From: Apibacter mensalis
GTDB lineage: Bacteria; Bacteroidota; Bacteroidia; Flavobacteriales; Weeksellaceae
Length of the DNA: 64,000 nucleotides
Direction: 5' to 3'
NCBI RefSeq assembly: GCF_001418685.1
Contig: NZ_LIVM01000006.1
Coordinates: forward strand, 1 to 64,000
The first letter of the stretch is position 1, and the number at the start of each line of letters is the position of its first letter. The translations under genes and the position numbers were made by a program. Under the pieces are notes generated by a model. That model was not told where the DNA came from, ran no database searches, and saw nothing but the letters and a program-made list of their open reading frames with translations. This document shows, piece after piece, positions 57,354 through 64,000 of this stretch.

Positions 57354-58405
57354 TAAGTTAGATCATATTGTTCATCGTAGTATTTTCTGTAAGATCCGCT
57401 AGTTACATGATTTAACCAATCCTTATTATTCATATACCAATCAATAGTCTTGGTTAATCCTTCCTCAAAATTTACGGATGGTTTCCAGCCAAGCTCTTTG
57501 TTTATTTTGGTTGCATCAATAGCATAACGTAAGTCGTGTCCAGGGCGGTCTTTAACAAATGTTATTAATTTAGCGCTTTCTCCTTCTTTTCTACCTAATT
57601 TCTTATCCATCAATTTGCATAATAAATGAACTAAATCAATGTTTTTCCATTCGTTAAATCCTCCTATATTATAATTTTCTTTGTTTTTCCCTTTGTGAAA
57701 TACTAAATCAATAGCTACGGCATGGTCAATTACATATAACCAATCTCTGGTATAATTACCATCACCATAAATAGGTAAGGGATTATTATTGATTATATTA
57801 TGAATCAGTAATGGAATGAATTTTTCCGGAAAATGATTAGGTCCATAATTGTTAGAACAATTGGTAATTACCACAGGTAAGTTATAGGTATCTGTATAGG
57901 CTCTTACGAAGTGATCTGAAGATGCTTTCGAAGCTGAATAAGGAGAATGAGGATTGTATTTAGTTTCCTCAGTAAAAAAACCGGTTTCACCTAAAGCACC
58001 ATAAACTTCATCGGTTGATACATGATGAAATCTTTTTCCTTCATAATTATTATTCCAAACTTTTTTAGCAGCATCCAAAAGAATAACAGTTCCGATTACA
58101 TTGGACTTTACAAATTCCAGAGGGGTGGTTATGGATCTGTCAACATGAGATTCAGCGGCTAAGTGTATTACTCCATCCGGTTGAAATTCTGAAAATATTT
58201 CTTTTATTTGTTCTTCATTAGTGATATCGGCTTTTAAAAATTGGTAATTAGGCTTATTTTCTATATCTTTTAAATTTTCTAAATTACCGGCATAGGTTAA
58301 TGAATCAAGATTTAAAATTTTATATTCCGGATACTGATTTACAAATCTTCTGACTACATGAGATCCAATAAATCCGGCACCACCTGTAATTATTATTTTT
58401 TTCAT
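57353..58405 (-). CDS. rmlB: dTDP-glucose 4,6-dehydratase
   Basis: Converts dTDP-glucose to dTDP-4-keto-6-deoxyglucose. 350 residues of the extended SDR fold. GGAGFIGSHVVRRF, LAAESHVDRS, STDEVYG (with Asp-Glu acid/base pair), YSASKASSDH (catalytic Tyr and Lys) and NNYGPNHFPEKFIP. It starts 15 nt after ugd. The absence of rmlC and rmlD and the presence of FdtA/FdtB-like genes suggest that its product goes to an amino-deoxy sugar. Confidence 0.96.
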   Translation of the reverse strand: MKKIIITGGAGFIGSHVVRRFVNQYPEYKILNLDSLTYAGNLENLKDIENKPNYQFLKADITNEEQIKEIFSEFQPDGVIHLAAESHVDRSITTPLEFVKSNVIGTVILLDAAKKVWNNNYEGKRFHHVSTDEVYGALGETGFFTEETKYNPHSPYSASKASSDHFVRAYTDTYNLPVVITNCSNNYGPNHFPEKFIPLLIHNIINNNPLPIYGDGNYTRDWLYVIDHAVAIDLVFHKGKNKENYNIGGFNEWKNIDLVHLLCKLMDKKLGRKEGESAKLITFVKDRPGHDLRYAIDATKINKELGWKPSVNFEEGLTKTIDWYMNNKDWLNHVTSGSYRKYYDEQYDLT

Positions 58406-58420
58406 TTATTTAAAAATTAT

Positions 58421-59731
58421 CTATCCATTTATTAATTTTCTACCAATACTTTTATAATAAAAGCCATGAATTTGTAATTCATCTAAATTATAAAGGTTTC
58501 TACCATCAAAAATAGCTTTATTATTCATCTTTTTTTCTAATATATCAAAATGCGGATTCCTAAATTCACCCCATTCCGTTACAATAATTAATGCATCTGC
58601 CCCTTCTATACATTCGTACATATTAATAGCATATTCTATCTTATTACCCAATATTTTTTTTACATTTTTAACGGCAATAGAATCGTATGCTCTTATTTTT
58701 GCACCTTTATTAAGCAGCATTTCAATTATTTCCAGCGAGGATGCTTCACGTATATCATCTGTATTTTCTTTAAAAGCCAACCCCCAAATTGCTATTTGTT
58801 TATTTTTTAAATTGCCCAAATATTTTTCGACTTCAGGCACTAAAATTGTTTTTTGTCTCTGATTTACCTCTTCTACTGATTCTAAAATTTCGAATGTGTA
58901 GCCAACTTCTTTACCACTTTTAATTAATGCCTTTACATCCTTGGGGAAACAACTTCCCCCATAACCTACTCCCGGAAATAAAAATCTATTCCCAATTCTT
59001 TGATCTGAACCCATCCCCAATCTAACTTTATCAACGTCTGCTCCTACTTTTTCACAATAATTAGCTATTTCATTCATAAAAGTAATTTTGGTTGCCAAAA
59101 AGGAATTGGAAGCATATTTTGTTAATTCAGAAGATTTTTCATCCATCTTGATCATTTTAGCACCGGCATTGGTTAAAGACAAATAAATTTTATCCATTAT
59201 TTCAAAAGCTTTCTGTGAGCTGGCTCCTACAATAACTCTTTCAGGATTCATAAAATCTTCCACAGCGTACCCCTCCCGCAAAAATTCCGGGTTTGAAACA
59301 ACATCGAAGGGAATTTGTGTTTTTGATTTTATTAGGTTATAGACTTTTTCTGAAGTACCTACAGGAACTGTACTTTTATTTACAATTAATGTATATTCAG
59401 TCATAAGATCTCCTATTTGACCGGCAACCTCTAAAACATAAGATAAATCAGCTGAGCCATCCTCGCCCGGTGGAGTGGGCAATGCTAAAAAAATCACATT
59501 GGAAACACGCATTGCTTCACTCAAATCGGTAGTGAAAAACAAACGTCCTCCTTTTATATTTCTTAGAAATACTTCTTCTAATTGTGGCTCATAAATGGGC
59601 ACCTGCCCATTTTTCATCAGGGTAACTTTTTCTTCATTTATATCAACACAATGTACACTATGGCCCAAATCAGCAAGGCATGTTCCGGATACCAATCCTA
59701 CATACCCTGTACCAACAATTGTAATATTCAT
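58421..59731 (-). CDS. ugd: UDP-glucose 6-dehydrogenase
   Basis: Oxidises UDP-glucose to UDP-glucuronate. 436 residues. IVGTGYVGLVSGTCLADLGH (NAD loop), LPTPPGEDGSADLS, NKSTVPVGT, SNPEFLREG, and the catalytic Cys in GYGGSCFPKDVKAL. UDP-glucuronate then serves the 4-epimerase at 42602. First gene of the sugar operon proper; a 79-nt gap separates it from the DUF6048 gene upstream. Confidence 0.95.
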   Translation of the reverse strand: MNITIVGTGYVGLVSGTCLADLGHSVHCVDINEEKVTLMKNGQVPIYEPQLEEVFLRNIKGGRLFFTTDLSEAMRVSNVIFLALPTPPGEDGSADLSYVLEVAGQIGDLMTEYTLIVNKSTVPVGTSEKVYNLIKSKTQIPFDVVSNPEFLREGYAVEDFMNPERVIVGASSQKAFEIMDKIYLSLTNAGAKMIKMDEKSSELTKYASNSFLATKITFMNEIANYCEKVGADVDKVRLGMGSDQRIGNRFLFPGVGYGGSCFPKDVKALIKSGKEVGYTFEILESVEEVNQRQKTILVPEVEKYLGNLKNKQIAIWGLAFKENTDDIREASSLEIIEMLLNKGAKIRAYDSIAVKNVKKILGNKIEYAINMYECIEGADALIIVTEWGEFRNPHFDILEKKMNNKAIFDGRNLYNLDELQIHGFYYKSIGRKLING

Positions 59732-59810
59732 ATATTTAAATATTTTGCAAAAATATAATTTAAATTTTACTTATTTTTTCCATTGTTTTTACAATAGGTT
59801 TTCTTTTTGA

Positions 59811-60491
59811 TTAAAATAATTTATAGCTCACCCCCCAGAAAAGGGAAATATTTGCGATCCCCCTATCTTTTCCATATCCTGGAATGACTAAATTATCAAT
59901 ATTTTTCTGTTTGTTTGAATATATAAGAAATTTCGGACGAACCATAAAATCAATATAAAATGGTGAGTTTCCTATTTGAACTTTTGCTCCTGTTACTGCT
60001 TCCAACCAACCTGAACTCACATTCGCTTCCGGTAAAGAACCTTCTCCTATTATTTGTATTTGCCCTTTGGAATTCATTCCCCTAAGGGGATATTTTTTTA
60101 CCTTTTGTTTGAAAGGTGAATAACCCAATCTTGCTCCTATATAAAACCCTTCTGCTGATTTTTCATAGTTGTTTGTCAATATGTAATTTATTCCTATTTC
60201 TCCATAAGTTCCTTTTGCATTAATATTCCAATTATTTTTATTATAAATATTTTTTTCATAACCCAGTTCAGCAACAGCCGTCCACCTGTTTTTAATTTTA
60301 TAAGCAATAAAACTACTATAATTTTTTTTATCTGCAAAACAACCGGCAACAGGATTTAATAAATCTATCCCTATGAACAGTTGATGTTCAGGTTTACTAA
60401 TTGATGAAGAATTTTTGCTTTTAGTTTGGGAATGAATATGTATCCCCAGAAGTACGCTAATAAGCAATATGTAAATTCGTTGAGGATTCAT
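59811..60491 (-). CDS. DUF6048 family exported protein
   Basis: 226 residues with a cleavable signal (HIHSQT, about residue 22). The remainder has alternating beta-strands and a C-terminal aromatic (SYKLF), as in an eight-stranded outer-membrane barrel. The family is found in Bacteroidota beside DUF6452 and the rRNA methyltransferase gene, as here. Function unknown. It overlaps DUF6452 by 35 nt. Confidence 0.8.
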   Translation of the reverse strand: MNPQRIYILLISVLLGIHIHSQTKSKNSSSISKPEHQLFIGIDLLNPVAGCFADKKNYSSFIAYKIKNRWTAVAELGYEKNIYNKNNWNINAKGTYGEIGINYILTNNYEKSAEGFYIGARLGYSPFKQKVKKYPLRGMNSKGQIQIIGEGSLPEANVSSGWLEAVTGAKVQIGNSPFYIDFMVRPKFLIYSNKQKNIDNLVIPGYGKDRGIANISLFWGVSYKLF

Positions 60492-60939
60492 TATAAATAT
60501 GGTTGGATTTACCCGTTATGGTTTTTATATTTGTAAGTGCAGTTGCTTCATATGTTACATTATTAAATATAACCTTGAACCCACATGCCTTTGAAACAAA
60601 GTGTTGTTCCGTTAAGTATTTTATAGTAATAATATTTTTACATGAATCTGGTGTATGTAATGTATCGTATAAATAAAAAATAGTTTCGTCAGATAAAGAA
60701 TTTAACGGTAATTGAATACTGTCTTTCTTTTGAAAAACGCCTTCTGATTGAATAGTACCATCCGGATTTTTCCGGTCTACATATAATCGGTTTTTCTTAT
60801 ATTTACTACCTAAACTATCCAATTCAATGGTTAACCTCGGTGTGGTAACTTTATCACACACATCATCATCTACACATGAAAAAATGAGTATACATAAAAA
60901 GAATAGGGTAAATAATATATTTATTTTTTTTTGAAACAT
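60457..60939 (-). CDS. DUF6452 family lipoprotein
   Basis: 160 residues from the ATG at 60939; an earlier ATG at 60969 would overlap rlmD and precede the signal peptide unnaturally. Lipobox ILIFSC (Cys about 22), then CDKVTTPRLTIEL, typical of DUF6452. The family is exclusive to Bacteroidota and its function is unknown. It overlaps DUF6048, and the pair probably works together in the envelope. Confidence 0.8.
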   Translation of the reverse strand: MFQKKINILFTLFFLCILIFSCVDDDVCDKVTTPRLTIELDSLGSKYKKNRLYVDRKNPDGTIQSEGVFQKKDSIQLPLNSLSDETIFYLYDTLHTPDSCKNIITIKYLTEQHFVSKACGFKVIFNNVTYEATALTNIKTITGKSNHIYNESSTNLHIAY

Positions 60940-60943
60940 TTTT

Positions 60944-62350
60944 TTATTTAAGTTTAAGAAGCGCAACACTTTCTACATGATAAGTCTGCGGAAACATATC
61001 TACAGCTTGAACTTTTTTTATTTCATATTTTTCTTTCATTAATTCCAAATCTCTTGCCTGAGTAGCTGAATTACAACTTACATATACTATTTTTCCGGGA
61101 GCTATTCGTAAAATAGTTTCCACTACGTTTTTATGCATACCTTCTCTGGGCGGATCAGTAATAATTATATCCGGATGACCGTTTTCATAAATAAATTCTT
61201 CTGTGAATATATCTTTCATATCTCCACAATAGAAACTACAATTTTTAATATTATTATATTCAGCATTTTCTTTAGCTGCTTTTATTGCCTCAGGAACAGC
61301 TTCTACTCCAATCACCTTTTTTGCATTAGCTGAAATAAATTGCGCTATGGTACCTGTTCCTGTATAAAGATCATAAACTACTTCATCGCCATTCAATCCG
61401 GCAAAATCCCTTGCTATCTCATATAACTTTACTGCTTGTTTATAATTAGTCTGAAAGAATGATTTGGGACCAATCTTAAATTTTAAGTCTCCAATTTCTT
61501 CCATTAAAAAACCATTACCATGAAATGTTTTAACGTCTAAGTCGTGCAAGCTATCATTTCCTTTAGAGTTAATAACATAAAGAATTGTTTTTACTTCTGA
61601 AAATTGTTCGCGTATATAATTCAATAATTTTTTAATATTTTCTTCTTCCTCTCTAAAAAACTGAAGCAAAACCATTAAATCGTTTTTAGAATTAGAACGT
61701 ATCATTAAAGTTCTAAGAAATCCGTTTTTTTCTTTAAAATCGTAAAATTCCAACTTATGTTTTATAGCAAACTCTTTAATAGAATTTCTGATTTTATTCG
61801 AAGGTTCTTGTTGTAAAAAACATTCTTTAATATCTAACACTTTATTCCATTGCTGAGGTATATGAAAGCCTAAGGCTTTTTTATCGATGATATTGGTTTC
61901 GGATTGTATTTCTTCTGAAGTTAACCATCGAGCATTAGAAAATGAAAATTCCATTTTATTTCTATAATAATACTTATCCGAAGAAGGAACAATGCTTAAT
62001 TGTTGAAAATTTTCAATTTTACCAATTCTTTTTACATTATTGTAAACCTCTTTCTCTTTATACTCCAATTGTTTCTCATAAGAAAGATTTTGCCATTTAC
62101 ACCCTCCACATATCCCAAAATGAATGCATTCGGGAACCTCTCTATCAGGGGAATATTTTATAAAACCTACAACTTTAGCTTCATAATACTTCTTTTTAGA
62201 CTTAATCACCTGTACATTAACCACATCACCCGGTACAGCATAACCCACTAATACTGTTTTTCCTTCTTCTGTTTTACCTATTGCAACTCCCTTAGCACCG
62301 GCAGTAATAAGCTCCAAATTGGATATTTGTATATTTTTTTTCCTTCTCAA
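60944..62350 (-). CDS. rlmD: 23S rRNA (uracil-5-)-methyltransferase, RlmD type
   Basis: Methylates C5 of a uridine in 23S rRNA (U1939 in E. coli). 468 residues. An N-terminal TRAM domain is followed by the iron-sulfur cluster CIHFGICGGCKWQ, then the SAM-binding DLYTGTGTIAQF, DPPREGMH, and the catalytic Cys in VYVSCNSATQARDL. U1939 versus U747 specificity cannot be certain. It heads the run DUF6452-DUF6048, with 4 nt between stop and next start. Confidence 0.88.
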   Translation of the reverse strand: MRRKKNIQISNLELITAGAKGVAIGKTEEGKTVLVGYAVPGDVVNVQVIKSKKKYYEAKVVGFIKYSPDREVPECIHFGICGGCKWQNLSYEKQLEYKEKEVYNNVKRIGKIENFQQLSIVPSSDKYYYRNKMEFSFSNARWLTSEEIQSETNIIDKKALGFHIPQQWNKVLDIKECFLQQEPSNKIRNSIKEFAIKHKLEFYDFKEKNGFLRTLMIRSNSKNDLMVLLQFFREEEENIKKLLNYIREQFSEVKTILYVINSKGNDSLHDLDVKTFHGNGFLMEEIGDLKFKIGPKSFFQTNYKQAVKLYEIARDFAGLNGDEVVYDLYTGTGTIAQFISANAKKVIGVEAVPEAIKAAKENAEYNNIKNCSFYCGDMKDIFTEEFIYENGHPDIIITDPPREGMHKNVVETILRIAPGKIVYVSCNSATQARDLELMKEKYEIKKVQAVDMFPQTYHVESVALLKLK

Positions 62351-62528
62351 TCTGCAGAATATAAAATAAGGTTACAAAAATACACAAAAAATGTATTTTA
62401 TAAAAAGAGTTTCTATATACTGATTTTGAACTGGATAATGCAAACATTTTTATCTTATAAAACTATTTTAATCTAAAAAAATGCTGTATTTTTGATTCTT
62501 GAAAACAAAACAAAATTATTAGTCCACA

Positions 62529-63713
62529 ATGAATTTATTATCTGATCGCCTTAATCGTCTTAGCTATTCTCAAACTTTTGTAATGTCTAATAAAGCTCGA
62601 GAATTAAAAGCTCAAGGAATCAATGTTATTAGCCTAACTTTGGGAGAACCTGATTTTGAAATTCCGGAATTTGTCAGGGAATCTGCTATCAAAGCGATTA
62701 AAGATGGAGTAAAATCCTATACTCCTGTTCCCGGATATCCGGAATTAAGAAAAGCTATAGCAAATAAATTTAAAAGAGATAATAATTTAGAATATCAACC
62801 CGATCAAATTGTCGTTTCAACCGGTGGAAAACAGTCTATCATTAACGTATTGCTTTCTATTATTAATGATGGTGATGAGGTAATCGTTCCGGCACCTTAT
62901 TGGGTAAGCTACTATGAAATGGTTAAACTTGCCGGCGGGGAAAATATTGTTGTAAAAACTACCATTGACACAGACTTTAAAATTACCCCTGAACAGCTTG
63001 AAAATGCGATTACCCCTAAGACCAAGGCATTTTTATTTAGCTCTCCATGTAATCCTTCAGGAACTGTTTACACTAAAGATGAGTTATATGCCTTAGCTAA
63101 AGTTTTAGAAAAGTATCCAAATATAATTATTATTTCCGATGAAATATATGAATATATTAATTATGAAGGAAAACATGAAAGTATAGCTCAATTTCCGGAA
63201 GTTTTTGAGCAGACTGTAACAATTAATGGGGTATCAAAATCATATGCTATGACAGGTTGGAGAATTGGATATTTAGGAGCTCCCAAATGGCTTTCTAATG
63301 CTTGTGATAAAATTCAAGGACAAATGACATCAGGAGCTAATTGTATTGCTCAAATGGCATCAATAACAGCTATAGAAGCAAATCCTTCGGTTATCAATTA
63401 TATGATTGACGGTTTCAAAAAGAGACGAGAGCTTGTATACAATTTATTACTTGAAATTCCTGGGATTAAAGTAAATAAACCAGCTGGTGCTTTTTATTTT
63501 TTTCCTGATGTTTCATTTTATTTTGGAAAAACTATTCAAGGACATAAAATTACAAATTCAGATGATTTTGCCTTATTATTATTAGAAAAAGCACATGTTG
63601 CAACGGTGGGCGGAGTATGTTTCGGTAATAGTAATTGCATAAGATTGTCCTATGCTGCTTCTGAGGAAGATCTTATCGAGGCTTTGAAAAGAATTAAAAA
63701 CACTTTATCGTAA
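62529..63713 (+). CDS. aspartate aminotransferase (class I, subgroup Ib)
   Basis: 394 residues, PLP-dependent. SLTLGEPDFEIP near the N terminus, SSPCNPSGTVY with the Asn for PLP O3', SDEIYEYI with the Asp for the pyridine N, the Schiff-base Lys in NGVSKSYAMTGWRIGY and the substrate Arg in NCIRLSYAAS. The subgroup Ib pattern suggests aspartate-oxaloacetate transamination. A TATTTTTG box lies about 40 nt upstream. A bidirectional terminator follows. Confidence 0.92.
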   Translation: MNLLSDRLNRLSYSQTFVMSNKARELKAQGINVISLTLGEPDFEIPEFVRESAIKAIKDGVKSYTPVPGYPELRKAIANKFKRDNNLEYQPDQIVVSTGGKQSIINVLLSIINDGDEVIVPAPYWVSYYEMVKLAGGENIVVKTTIDTDFKITPEQLENAITPKTKAFLFSSPCNPSGTVYTKDELYALAKVLEKYPNIIIISDEIYEYINYEGKHESIAQFPEVFEQTVTINGVSKSYAMTGWRIGYLGAPKWLSNACDKIQGQMTSGANCIAQMASITAIEANPSVINYMIDGFKKRRELVYNLLLEIPGIKVNKPAGAFYFFPDVSFYFGKTIQGHKITNSDDFALLLLEKAHVATVGGVCFGNSNCIRLSYAASEEDLIEALKRIKNTLS

Positions 63714-63735
63714 AAAATAAATTGTTTTTGATTAT

Positions 63736-63775
63736 AAAAAATAAAAGCTGTGAAAATTCACAGCTTTTATTTTTT
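63736..63775. terminator. bidirectional terminator
   Basis: AAAATAAAAGCTGTGAA pairs perfectly with TTCACAGCTTTTATTTT around a 2-nt loop, with A and T runs on both sides. It serves the aminotransferase (plus) and the DUF1508 gene (minus). Confidence 0.92.
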
Positions 63776-63819
63776 AATAAATATTCAAACCTAATTTTTT
63801 TAGGTTCCGGTCAATTCAT

Positions 63820-64000
63820 CTATTTAGATAAATCAACCGTTTCTGCTGTTGGGGCATTGTTCATTACTGATTTTACACCATTTTTAGCATTAGTTTCATT
63901 GTCATAAAGTTCACTGGTCCCTACTATTTGCCCGTTACCGGCCTTTAGGTTAAAGAACCACTTTTTGTTAGTGGACTGTTTCAATTCAAAACGATCTTCG
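63820..64000 (-). CDS. DUF1508 (YegP-like) protein, partial
   Basis: The last 59 codons of a minus-strand gene that runs off the window; stop at 63822-63820. FELKQSTNKKWFFNLKAGNG and IVGTSELYDNETNAKNGVKS are the hallmark of the DUF1508 repeat, a small beta-alpha unit usually present twice. Function is poorly defined; members are often stress-induced small proteins. Confidence 0.85.
   Translation of the reverse strand, partial: EDRFELKQSTNKKWFFNLKAGNGQIVGTSELYDNETNAKNGVKSVMNNAPTAETVDLSK

Noticed and set aside
63722-63907. 61-codon plus-strand ORF at the window end
   Set aside because: It is antisense to the DUF1508 gene and runs through the terminator hairpin.

Overview
The window is about 64 kb of AT-rich DNA (I estimate near 30% GC) from a member of the Bacteroidota, class Flavobacteriia. 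Five things point there. The rRNA and tRNA promoters have the Bacteroidota form (TTG, 19-20 nt, TAnnTTTG). Gliding genes gldB and gldC lie beside nadE. There are lineage-restricted families (DUF4293, DUF6048, DUF6452, DUF6952). RpoD-type -35/-10 boxes are absent. Lipoproteins have short SC lipoboxes. A host-associated Weeksellaceae such as Apibacter is my guess for the genus level, not a demonstrated placement.

Layout. 1-500: 5' end of a 16S rRNA gene on the minus strand with its promoter. 522-5119: class II HMG-CoA reductase, a PIF1-like helicase and an OmpA-type lipoprotein. 5120-9265: a gene-poor, very AT-rich zone holding one intact gene, a PI-PLC-like protein with no signal peptide. 9266-9534: tRNA-Arg, tRNA-Pro and tRNA-Ser. 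9670-14616: amidase, era, a TPR-like membrane protein, rho and a DUF4293 protein. 14353-21474: a 5.8-kb island between two 640-bp direct repeats that differ at six positions. 21136-36509: mostly housekeeping (UbiA-like, ruvC, a fused UMP synthase, recJ-nadD, queE, a peroxiredoxin/thioredoxin operon, a PpiD-like foldase, hemB, gldC, gldB, nadE, a YebC regulator). 36786-41815: GH3 glucosidase, YggS and a 5'-nucleotidase split over two genes. 42602-59731: a surface-polysaccharide locus. 59811-64000: DUF6048/DUF6452, rlmD, an aspartate aminotransferase and a DUF1508 gene cut by the window end.

The island is the most unusual part. It carries a fragment resembling a plasmid Rep_3 initiator, an HlyD adaptor, and a C39-peptidase/ABC bacteriocin exporter broken by several independent lesions. 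On the opposite strand is a short unannotated double-glycine precursor peptide followed by an ABC-2 type ATPase and permease. Its flanks duplicate the end of the DUF4293 gene, a terminator and the end of a UbiA-like gene. The arrangement is what single-crossover integration of a plasmid carrying a piece of this locus would leave, followed by decay of the exporter.

The polysaccharide locus encodes ABC (Wzm/Wzt) export and several glycosyltransferases. Two nucleotide-sugar routes are readable. RmlA, RmlB, an FdtA-like ketoisomerase, an FdtB-like aminotransferase and a GNAT acetyltransferase should make a dTDP-3-acetamido-3,6-dideoxyhexose. Ugd plus a UDP-glucuronate 4-epimerase, with a second nucleotide-sugar dehydrogenase, should supply hexuronic acids. 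rmlC and rmlD are absent here, which fits diversion away from rhamnose.
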